The position numbers were made by a program, and so were the translations under genes. The notes beneath the pieces are model-generated. The model was not told the origin of the DNA, ran no database searches, and saw nothing but the letters and a program-made list of their open reading frames with translations. A DNA stretch of 32,433 nucleotides from an uncultured Ruminiclostridium sp. (GTDB taxonomy: Bacteria; Bacillota; Clostridia; Oscillospirales; Ruminococcaceae), in contig CAJUFF010000014.1 in assembly GCA_910585505.1 (NCBI GenBank), positions 1 through 32,433 on the forward strand, written 5' to 3'. Below are positions 22,586-29,309 of this stretch, piece by piece (the stretch's first letter is position 1; the number at the start of each line of letters is the position of its first letter).

Positions 22586-24019
22586 TTATTTTGCCGCCAG
22601 GGTCTCTTCCATAGCGTCGCAATTCACCCCTGCAGCCGAAAATACGCACATGGTAAACAAAACGTCGTCTATTCCGTTCTCTTTCAGAAACGTTTCCGCG
22701 TCCAAATCGAAATACCTGACGTCAAGCACGTAAATTTCCTCATATCCTCCCATATAAAACGGTATCTCCGCATTTCCGTAGCTGTCCTTGAACACCGCTA
22801 ACTTTCTTCCGTTCTTAACGTCGGTTTCCACCCTTACTATCTTTTGATCCCCTCCCATAAATATCTGATATGAGTTTGCAGGATCCATCTGTAAAAAGAA
22901 AGGATATCTGTTATCAAAATTATAAGCGGTATCATAGTAATAGCATTTAAAATCGTTGGCGGGAATATAGTAAGTGAAGGTATCGGGATCGTTAAGAAGA
23001 TTCGCGTCCTGCGTATTCTGATATAAATATCCCAAAAATCCCTCCACAACTCTTTTTTCATAGGTCTCCAGCGCGGGGGAATCAACTCCCGCCGCCTTGC
23101 AGAACGCGTCCGCGGCGTAATAGGCTCCAAGCGGCTGCCAATGGTGATCGCTTCTTGTGTATATATATTCGTCCGCGTGCTCTCTGAGAACGCTTGTACA
23201 GTCGACATTTATCACCTTATCGCTTAAGTTGTCCGCTATATAATCAATATCCTCCGATTGGGAAGCACTGTAACTCTCCCAGTTTTTAGGCAAATAATAC
23301 TCCCCGCTGCAAGGGGCTATCATAACATAGGTCTGAATATTCTCTCCGAGTCTCTCCGCAAAGCCGTTTACGGTACTTACAAACTTATCCCGATTAAATC
23401 CGCCCCCGTAAAGGCTCACCGCGCGGTAGTGACCGTCCGGCTGCTGAAATATAATTTGCCCGTTTGTCTGGATTCCCGGCGCCACTTCGTTTCTCGGATC
23501 ATAAGCGGTGGTAGCCGCTTCCGTTTCCGTTGCCTTTTCTGTAACGGTGTTTTCCTCCGCCGAAGTTTCTCCTGTTTGTGAATCGGAAACAAAAGAGTCG
23601 GAGCTGTCGGTAACTATCGGCTTTATATCCGGCTCCGCCGCCGGAGCCGAGGTGGTTGTAATCACGTTGACGGGGCCGCCGTAAACGGTAACGCCGCCCA
23701 ATGATACGCCCATGCACTTGTTTATCTTGGCCGAAATATCCTTAAAGCCCTCCCGCCACGGCACCGTATCGTTATACCACTTGCTTACCCCGTCGGTAAA
23801 TTTCCCGCTGAAAAGGTTTTCCGCGTTAAATTCGGGAAGCTCCGCAAGCTCGCGCTTTTCGGAGGCGGAGAATGTTGGCCTCTCAAACAGGGTCAGGGAA
23901 ACGGCGGCGGCTATAAAAAGCGAAGCCGTTACACATATATTTATTATATTTAATTTTCTTTTTTGCTTTTTGTCTTCTGGAATTTTGGTAGGTTCCTTTA
24001 AGTGTTTTCCTTTTTGCAT
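22586..24019 (-). CDS. DHHW-family membrane-anchored protein
   Basis: A 477-residue protein. A basic N-terminus is followed by one membrane helix (about 24-45) and the usual family start FERPTFSASEKRELAELPEFN and WYNDTVPWRE. A low-complexity Thr/Glu/Ala linker spans about 118-180. The second half holds YVMIAPCSGEYY, DHHW at 291-294 (YTRSDHHWQPLGAYYAADAF), GFLGYLYQNTQDAN and VFKDSYGNAEIPF. Histidine and aspartate of DHHW and the serine of DSYGN suggest an SGNH/AlgX-like esterase or acetyltransferase on a surface polymer. Ribosome site GAAAGG at 8 bp. First gene of the DHHW-DHHW-FkbH unit, driven by the promoter at 24182-24210. Confidence 0.87.
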   Translation of the reverse strand: MQKGKHLKEPTKIPEDKKQKRKLNIINICVTASLFIAAAVSLTLFERPTFSASEKRELAELPEFNAENLFSGKFTDGVSKWYNDTVPWREGFKDISAKINKCMGVSLGGVTVYGGPVNVITTTSAPAAEPDIKPIVTDSSDSFVSDSQTGETSAEENTVTEKATETEAATTAYDPRNEVAPGIQTNGQIIFQQPDGHYRAVSLYGGGFNRDKFVSTVNGFAERLGENIQTYVMIAPCSGEYYLPKNWESYSASQSEDIDYIADNLSDKVINVDCTSVLREHADEYIYTRSDHHWQPLGAYYAADAFCKAAGVDSPALETYEKRVVEGFLGYLYQNTQDANLLNDPDTFTYYIPANDFKCYYYDTAYNFDNRYPFFLQMDPANSYQIFMGGDQKIVRVETDVKNGRKLAVFKDSYGNAEIPFYMGGYEEIYVLDVRYFDLDAETFLKENGIDDVLFTMCVFSAAGVNCDAMEETLAAK

Positions 24020-24043
24020 TGTCTTTTCCTTTCGGCAGTTCTT

Positions 24044-24088
24044 ATGCTAATCTTTAATTAAGTCTGCAAATTGATTAAAGATTAGCAT
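24044..24088. repeat. Palindromic repeat, family B variant, in a 5' leader
   Basis: Arms ATGCTAATCTTTAATTAA and TTGATTAAAGATTAGCAT pair with one mismatch around a 9-base loop. It lies in the leader of the DHHW operon, 25 bp upstream of the start codon at 24019. The 18-bp arms match family B copies at 15437 and 18191 except for three bases. Confidence 0.65.
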
Positions 24089-24181
24089 TACTTTCTTCTT
24101 ATGGAGAGCGCTTCCAATATATACGTTAAACGTGCCGTATGCGGCTTTTTCACATATAGATATCAATTTAATTTAGTATTT

Positions 24182-24210
24182 ATTATACACCTATTATATC
24201 CCAAAGTCAA
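24182..24210 (-). promoter_or_regulatory. Promoter of the DHHW-FkbH operon
   Basis: On the - strand TTGACT (24210-24205), 17-bp spacer, TATAAT (24187-24182). Predicted start near 24175 and a leader of about 155 nt containing a palindrome. Confidence 0.75.
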
Positions 24211-24214
24211 TTAC

Positions 24215-24240
24215 AAAAAAAGAACGACCCAAAAGGCCGT
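24215..24240 (-). terminator. Terminator of the cytidylate-kinase-like gene
   Basis: On the - strand a 6-bp stem ACGGCC/GGTCGT (one G-U pair) with a 5-base loop is followed by TCTTTTTTTG. It lies 117 bp past the stop at 24357 and directly abuts the DHHW promoter. Confidence 0.6.
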
Positions 24241-24280
24241 CTCGGAAATAAAATAAGATAAAATAAGGAGAATTAATTTT

Positions 24281-24387
24281 ATGAAAAAACGGAAGGAAAA
24301 ATAGAAAAACTCATTATGAATATTGTCCGCGCCCACGGCGGTTCTATGAATCACCGTCAGCCCCGACTCTGGTTTTTTACAATATAA
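24281..24387 (+). pseudogene. Possible frameshifted small gene
   Basis: AAGGAG (24265-24270) and an ATG at 24281 give only MKKRKEK before a TAG. The frame that opens at 24283 continues with EKTEGKIEKLIMNIVRAHGGSMNHR-like residues to a TAA at 24385, so one indel in the A-run after the ATG would join a good ribosome site to a protein-like ORF of about 35 residues. It overlaps the end of the kinase gene on the other strand. Could be chance. Confidence 0.2.
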
Positions 24388-24992
24388 TTATAGATAACGT
24401 CTACCGCACAGTCAATACCGCAGTATCCGCTGTCTATGCAAAGATGATAATTTTTGGCTATGCCCCATTTGCGGTCGGCGTGAAAATTATAATAATTCTG
24501 CCTGCGCTTATCCTTGGTGAGAATAACGCTCTCCGCCTTTGCGGGGTCGACTCCGTCAATGCGAACCGCTCTTTCTTTTCGGAAATCCATGTCCGCGTGA
24601 ACAAAGATTTTGACTAAATTCAACATGTCGCTGAGCACATAGTCGGAGCAGCGACCGATTATGACGCAGGGTCCGTCGTTTGCCACCTTGCGTATAACGT
24701 TGGACTGCGCCAGATAGATGTTGTCCTCCATGGAGAGCACGGAGGTTCCGAAGCGATCCGCCTGTGCGCCTCTGTAAAGAGCGTACAACAGACTGTTGCC
24801 CGCGTGGCGCTCCGTATCCTCAAAAAAGGCGGGAATAAGACCGCTTTCCTGAGCGGCTTTTTCAATAAGAGCATTATCGTAAAACGGAATCTTAAGCTTA
24901 TCGGCAAGCTTCTGTCCGATCTCTCTTCCGCCGCTTCCGTATTGGCGGCTGATAGTGATGATCTTCTTTGTTCCGGAATTTGTAACGCTCAT
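24357..24992 (-). CDS. Cytidylate-kinase-like family protein
   Basis: A 211-residue P-loop-like protein of the Cytidylate_kin2 family. It starts KKIITISRQYGSGGREIGQKLADKL (P-loop variant GSGGREIG at about 19-26), then PFYDNALIEKAAQESG, GPCVIIGRCSDYVL, the LNLVKIFVHADMDFRKERAVRIDG segment and KDKRRQNYYNFHADRKWG. The canonical cytidylate kinase Cmk is encoded separately at 27958, so this one probably has another role; in Clostridia such genes are often beside transporters or regulators. Monocistronic: own promoter, ribosome site GAGGGTG, own terminator. A GCGGCA/TGCCGC hairpin lies in its leader (25018-25043). Confidence 0.85.
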   Translation of the reverse strand: MSVTNSGTKKIITISRQYGSGGREIGQKLADKLKIPFYDNALIEKAAQESGLIPAFFEDTERHAGNSLLYALYRGAQADRFGTSVLSMEDNIYLAQSNVIRKVANDGPCVIIGRCSDYVLSDMLNLVKIFVHADMDFRKERAVRIDGVDPAKAESVILTKDKRRQNYYNFHADRKWGIAKNYHLCIDSGYCGIDCAVDVIYNYIVKNQSRG

Positions 24993-25061
24993 ACGATCAC
25001 CCTCTTTCCCATAAAACGCGGCAGACCTTTTGACTATTGCCGCTACCTTTTCTTATTTGAT

Positions 25062-25090
25062 ATAATAACACATTTCGATAAAAAATGCAA
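25062..25090 (-). promoter_or_regulatory. Promoter of the cytidylate-kinase-like gene
   Basis: On the - strand TTGCAT (25090-25085), 17-bp spacer, TATTAT (25067-25062), about 70 bp upstream of the ATG. Confidence 0.65.
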
Positions 25091-25202
25091 TAGTTTTTCT
25101 GCAAATTCAACTAATTACAGCAAAAAACGGATTCTCTTTTAGGCAACATTTACAATAAAAATCGGTAAAAACTTAAAAATGATTAAAAATGAATTTTTTA
25201 TC

Positions 25203-25231
25203 TTGAAAAAATTCATAATTTGGTGTAAAAT
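25203..25231 (+). promoter_or_regulatory. Promoter of the RpiR-type gene
   Basis: TTGAAA (25203-25208), 17-bp spacer, TAAAAT (25226-25231). It leaves a leader of about 245 nt that contains repeat sequence. Confidence 0.6.
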
Positions 25232-25267
25232 ATAACCGCTGCCGAATGTCCGCTACATCTCATTCCA

Positions 25268-25418
25268 AAATCAAGTTGTTGCCTTAACCCGTAATACTAA
25301 TCCCACAGTTTTAAAAGGGATTAGTATTATGCGGCGGATTCCGGCTCTCGGTTCAGCGGAGGATAAAAATCCCACCCTGAACTTCGGAATTACTTTGCAA
25401 TTCCGACAGCATGTTAAA
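25268..25418. repeat. MITE end scrap plus family C element
   Basis: TTGTTGCCTTAA near 25276-25287 looks like a lone MITE right end. A perfect 13-bp palindrome TAATACTAATCCC/GGGATTAGTATTA follows (25292-25329), and 25397-25418 (GCAATTCCGACAGCATGTTAAA-type block) matches 15776-15797 in inverse with one mismatch. So the same composite element lies in the leaders of rplM and of this gene. Confidence 0.55.
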
Positions 25419-25481
25419 ATGTACATGAATTTAAATATAAAAATATAAAAATTTCTCTAAAATGAAAGGGAGAACTTCGGA

Positions 25482-26372
25482 ATGGATATACAGAACAAAA
25501 CTGACGACCGGGAACAAAGCAGTCTTATTGCCAAAATAAACGAAAAAATGTCGGAATTTTCAAAAAGCCAGCGCCTTATCGGAAACTTTATAACCAATCA
25601 TTACGAACAAGCGGCATATATGACCGCCCTGAAGCTGGGAAGCGCCGTCGGGGTAAGCGAAAGCACGGTGGTGAGATTCGCCATAGAAATGGGCTACGAG
25701 GGATACCCGGAAATGCAGAGGGATCTCCAGAGCTACAGCAAAACAAGGCTTACGGCTCTCCAGCGGCTTAACATCACCAATCACAGGATAGACCAGGAAA
25801 ACGTATTTAAAAGTGTTCTGTTACAGGATATTGAAAGAATAAAAGCTACCGTGATGATGATCGAGGAATCCGCCTTCGAATCGGCGGTAGACAGTATACT
25901 TTCGGCGGAAAACATCTATATTTTCGGCGCCATGAGCAGCAACGCCCTTGCAAGATTTATGGACAACTACTTTCAGCTTATATTTAACAACGTCCATTTT
26001 GTACAGGCTTTAAACACCAGCGGAATATATCAGCAGCTTATAAGAATCGGCCGCAACGACGTTTTTATCGGCTTCAGCTTTCCCCGCTACTGCATAAGCA
26101 CCACCAACGCGGCAAAATACGCCGCCTCTCACGGAGCGAAGGTAATAGCCATTACCGACAGTATGACCTCCCCTTTGGGAGAAATCGCCGATCATGTGCT
26201 TACGGCAAAAAGCGATATGGTAAGCTTTGCGGACAGCCTTGTGGCTCCGCTGAGTCTTATAAACGCCATTATCGCCGCAGTAGGGATCAAAAGAAGGGAT
26301 ACTATTGAAGCCACTCTGAAACGTCTTGAAGAGATATGGGACGAAAACGGAGTTTACACTGAACTTAAATAA
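25482..26372 (+). CDS. RpiR/MurR-family transcription regulator
   Basis: A 296-residue regulator. Residues 1-80 form the HTH_6 domain (KINEKMSEFSKSQRLIGNFI, then GSAVGVSESTVVRFAIEMGYEGYPEMQRDLQ). Residues about 120-260 form a SIS sugar-isomerase domain (AENIYIFGAMSSNALARFMD, IGFSFPRYCISTTNAAKYA, GAKVIAITDSMTSPLGEIADH), which binds phosphosugars. Such proteins sense amino-sugar or sugar phosphates. Ribosome site GGGAG at 9 bp. The next gene starts 10 bp after its stop with no ribosome site of its own, so the two are probably coupled. No sugar-use gene lies nearby, so its target is not evident. Confidence 0.88.
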   Translation: MDIQNKTDDREQSSLIAKINEKMSEFSKSQRLIGNFITNHYEQAAYMTALKLGSAVGVSESTVVRFAIEMGYEGYPEMQRDLQSYSKTRLTALQRLNITNHRIDQENVFKSVLLQDIERIKATVMMIEESAFESAVDSILSAENIYIFGAMSSNALARFMDNYFQLIFNNVHFVQALNTSGIYQQLIRIGRNDVFIGFSFPRYCISTTNAAKYAASHGAKVIAITDSMTSPLGEIADHVLTAKSDMVSFADSLVAPLSLINAIIAAVGIKRRDTIEATLKRLEEIWDENGVYTELK

Positions 26373-26382
26373 ATATAAAAGT

Positions 26383-27609
26383 ATGAATAAAAAAACAATC
26401 GTTATCGGGGGCGGAGCGGCAGGCTGCTTTGCCGCAATATTTGCCGCGGAAAGCGGCAGTGAAACCGTAATTATCGAACCCAACGGCCGGTTGGGAAAAA
26501 AGCTTTCCATTACGGGAAAAGGACGCTGCAACATAACCAACGACTGCGACAGGGATACCTTTCTTAAAAATATCTCCCGCAATTCATCTTTTCTGTACGG
26601 CGCCATATCCAGATTTGACACAAAAGACTGCATGGACTTTATCGAATCCTTGGGCGTTCCTTTAAAAACGGAAAGAGGAAACAGGGTATTTCCCGTCTCC
26701 GATAAAGCTTCGGACATAGTAAACGCCATCGGTAAAAGAGCCGAACGCCTGGGAGTAAAAATAATAAGGGACAGAGCGGTAAAGATAGACTGCTCCCAAG
26801 AGGAGAGAAGAGTAATCGGCGTAAAGACCGAAAAAGGCTTTATCCCCGGAGACAAAGTTATTTTAGCCACCGGAGGGCTATCTTATCCCGCAACCGGCTC
26901 CACCGGAGACGGATATAAAATGGCGAGGGCGCTCGGCCACACCGTAACCCCTCTTTCCCCCTCTCTCGTACCTTTAGAAACGGTGACGGACTGTCTCCCT
27001 ATGGCGGGGCTTAACATAAAAAACGCCTTGTTTACGCTTTTGGACAATGAAAAAAAGAAAAAACTCTTTTCGGAACAGGGAGAATTCACCTTTGAAAGCT
27101 ACGGAATAGGCGGCCCCCTCACCCTAAGCGCCTCTTCACGTATGGATAATATAACCGAGGGCAGATACATGGTCAGTATCGACTTCAAGCCCGCCCTCGA
27201 CGAAAAAAAGCTTGACCTCAGGCTTTTGCGGGAAATATCCTTCGCCCCTTCAAAAACAGCTTTCGACATAATGCGCACGCTTTTACCGGAAAAATTGGTA
27301 TCTGCCATTATACATGAAGCGGGGGTGCCCAATTGCAGAAGGGCGGGAGAAATAACTTCAAATGAAAGAAAAGCCCTTATCTCAGCACTTAAAGGCTTTA
27401 AGCTTGACATTAAGGCCTTTCGTCCGATAAAAGAAGCGATAATCACCGACGGCGGCATATGCGTAAAGGAGATAAATCCCACGGATATGCAGTCAAAACT
27501 GATAAGGGGACTTCACTTCGCCGGAGAGATAATCGACGTTTCTGGCTATACCGGCGGGTTTAATTTGCAGATAGCCTATTCCACCGCCAAGGCTGCGGCG
27601 GTTTTATAA
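26383..27609 (+). CDS. BaiN/HI0933-like FAD-dependent oxidoreductase
   Basis: A 408-residue flavoprotein of the HI0933/BaiN (YhiN) family. Seen: the Rossmann motif TIVIGGGAAGCFAAIFAAESG at the start, GRLGKKLSITGKGRCNITND, an ATGGLSYPATGSTGDGYKMA segment typical of this family, GEFTFESYGIGGPLTL, and the C-terminal FAGEIIDVSGYTGGFNLQIAYSTAKAA. The start at 26383 is preceded by poor ribosome-site sequence (AAATATAAAAGT), so translation probably couples to the regulator gene ending at 26372. Physiological substrate is unsettled for most members (BaiN acts in bile-acid dehydroxylation in one species). Often found upstream of cmk in Clostridia, as here. Confidence 0.88.
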   Translation: MNKKTIVIGGGAAGCFAAIFAAESGSETVIIEPNGRLGKKLSITGKGRCNITNDCDRDTFLKNISRNSSFLYGAISRFDTKDCMDFIESLGVPLKTERGNRVFPVSDKASDIVNAIGKRAERLGVKIIRDRAVKIDCSQEERRVIGVKTEKGFIPGDKVILATGGLSYPATGSTGDGYKMARALGHTVTPLSPSLVPLETVTDCLPMAGLNIKNALFTLLDNEKKKKLFSEQGEFTFESYGIGGPLTLSASSRMDNITEGRYMVSIDFKPALDEKKLDLRLLREISFAPSKTAFDIMRTLLPEKLVSAIIHEAGVPNCRRAGEITSNERKALISALKGFKLDIKAFRPIKEAIITDGGICVKEINPTDMQSKLIRGLHFAGEIIDVSGYTGGFNLQIAYSTAKAAAVL

Positions 27610-27686
27610 TGGCATGCAGCGGTATTGTCCCATAAAAAACTTTGTCAGAATTCGCCTAAGAAATTATAAAAATTTCGTGAAAAAAC

Positions 27687-27715
27687 TTGCGGAAAAATAA
27701 TTTTTGTGTTATAAT
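27687..27715 (+). promoter_or_regulatory. Promoter of the cmk operon
   Basis: TTGCGG (27687-27692), 17-bp spacer, TATAAT (27710-27715). The leader from about 27722 to 27957 is 236 nt and has hairpins (GGGGA/TCCCC near 27800-27822; GCATT/AATGC near 27834-27845) but matches no riboswitch class I recognise. Confidence 0.65.
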
Positions 27716-27957
27716 AATTCATGTTACGTTAAAAGAGAAAACGCCCTTTTCATATCGGCTAAAGCGTTTATTATCGTGTTTTTCAATATTGTGTGATTTT
27801 CGGGGAGTATTTTATCGTCCCCAAGAACCTTTTGGCATTTGAATGCACGCGGAAAGGCGGTCATATTTTTACCGAAACGGAAAGTATACCGTCAGGATGT
27901 GCGGTCAAACGCTTGACAGGCTCTGATAAGTAAATGAGGATTAAGGGGATTAACAAG

Positions 27958-28644
27958 ATGATCTCAGTGGCGATCGACGGTCCCGTGGGTGCGGGAAAAA
28001 GCAGCGTCGCAAGGGAAAGCGCAAAGCGGCTCGGCTTCATTTACGCGGATACGGGCGCTTTGTACAGAGGCGTTGCCCTGTACACCGTAAGAAAAGGCTT
28101 AAACGAAAACGATGCTGAATATAAAGAAAAGGTGGAGAATATGCTCCCCGAGATTACGGTGGAGCCTAAGCTGATAAACGGGGAACAAAGAATTTTTCTC
28201 TGCGGCGAGGACGTTTCGGAGGAAATCAGAAAACCCGAAATTTCAATGGCGGCAAGCTCGGTGTCATCGATTCCCGCCGTAAGGGAATTTCTCCTTGACC
28301 TTCAAAGAGATATCGCGAAAAAAAACAACGTCCTTATGGACGGACGAGATATAGGAACGGTGGTGCTTCCTTCCGCTCAGGTTAAAATTTTCATAACCGC
28401 AAGCCCTGAAATAAGGGCAAAAAGACGATTTAAGGAGCTTATCGAAAAGGGAGTGGACACCACTCTGGAACAGGTGCTCAACGATCTTAACCGAAGAGAT
28501 TATCAGGACAGCCACCGCGCGGTATCCCCGCTGAAAATGGCGGAGGACGCGGTGCTTCTGGATACCTCCGAGCTGGATTTTGAACAGTCGGTGCGGAAAG
28601 TCACCGAGCTGGCCAAAGCGGCGGCGGAAAAAGACAAACAGTAA
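27958..28644 (+). CDS. cmk: Cytidylate kinase
   Basis: Cmk (228 residues) phosphorylates CMP and dCMP with ATP. Start at 27958, with AAGGGG 8 bp before it; an ATG eight codons upstream has no site. Seen: VAIDGPVGAGKSSVARESAKRLG (P-loop), YADTGALYRGVAL, LMDGRDIGTVVLPSA, KIFITASPEIRAKRR and RRDYQDSHRAVSPLK, as expected from E. coli and B. subtilis Cmk. Normal length. plsC follows after 26 bp; cmk, plsC and ispH-S1 form an operon. Confidence 0.96.
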   Translation: MISVAIDGPVGAGKSSVARESAKRLGFIYADTGALYRGVALYTVRKGLNENDAEYKEKVENMLPEITVEPKLINGEQRIFLCGEDVSEEIRKPEISMAASSVSSIPAVREFLLDLQRDIAKKNNVLMDGRDIGTVVLPSAQVKIFITASPEIRAKRRFKELIEKGVDTTLEQVLNDLNRRDYQDSHRAVSPLKMAEDAVLLDTSELDFEQSVRKVTELAKAAAEKDKQ

Positions 28645-28670
28645 AATAAAGAAAAAGCCGGTGTAATGCT

Positions 28671-29309
28671 ATGTATATGTTTTTCAGAAAATTGGTGGAA
28701 ATCTGGTTTAAACACTTGAAATTTAAAATGACTGTGCTTAATCCGGAAAATATCCCCGCGCAGAACGGCGGCTTTATTGTGGCAAGCAATCACATTACCT
28801 ATTCCGACCCACCCGTTATCGCGGCGGTGTTTAAGGGAAAATTCAGCTTTATGGCAAAAAGCGAGCTGTTTAAAAACAAGCTTTTCGCATGGCTCATCAC
28901 CAGATGCGGCGCTTTCCCCGTGGTTCGCGGAGCAAAGGACGGCGCTGCAATAGAAAGAGCCGTTAATGATATAGAAAAAAACAGAATATTCGTTATTTTC
29001 CCCGAAGGCACCCGTTCAAAGGACGGCGTCATAGCCAGAGCAAAATCTGGAGTGGCGCTGATAGCGGGTAAAGCCAACGCGCCCATTGTGCCCGTCTGCA
29101 TTATGTACGGGGTCAACGGAAAAAAACGCGACTGTACCGTTGCGGTGGGGGAAATGATCTCCTCCGATGAGATAGCCATAGCGGATATAACCGACAGAAA
29201 GCGGATAAAAGCGGTATCCTCCCTTATTATGGATAATATATGCGCCTTGCAGAAGCAGATATGCGAGGAATACCACGTGCCGATTCCCGGAACGGAGGCG
29301 CTTTTGTGA
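28671..29309 (+). CDS. plsC: 1-acyl-sn-glycerol-3-phosphate acyltransferase
   Basis: A 212-residue PlsC-type acyltransferase that makes phosphatidic acid from lysophosphatidate at the membrane. Seen: NHITYSDPP (HX4D motif: His and Asp of the catalytic site), FPVVRGAKDG, the FPEGTRSKDG substrate-binding motif and NAPIVPVCI. The short N-terminal hydrophobic part could contact the membrane. An alternative start is two codons downstream. Its stop overlaps the GTG start of ispH-S1 by four bases (GTGA), so the two are coupled. Confidence 0.93.
   Translation: MYMFFRKLVEIWFKHLKFKMTVLNPENIPAQNGGFIVASNHITYSDPPVIAAVFKGKFSFMAKSELFKNKLFAWLITRCGAFPVVRGAKDGAAIERAVNDIEKNRIFVIFPEGTRSKDGVIARAKSGVALIAGKANAPIVPVCIMYGVNGKKRDCTVAVGEMISSDEIAIADITDRKRIKAVSSLIMDNICALQKQICEEYHVPIPGTEALL

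Noticed and set aside
24357..24992. Naming the cytidylate-kinase-like gene cmk
   Set aside because: The canonical Cmk is at 27958; this one belongs to a separate family of unproven activity.
27722..27957. Riboswitch in the cmk leader
   Set aside because: No consensus of any class I know; kept only as an unclassified leader.
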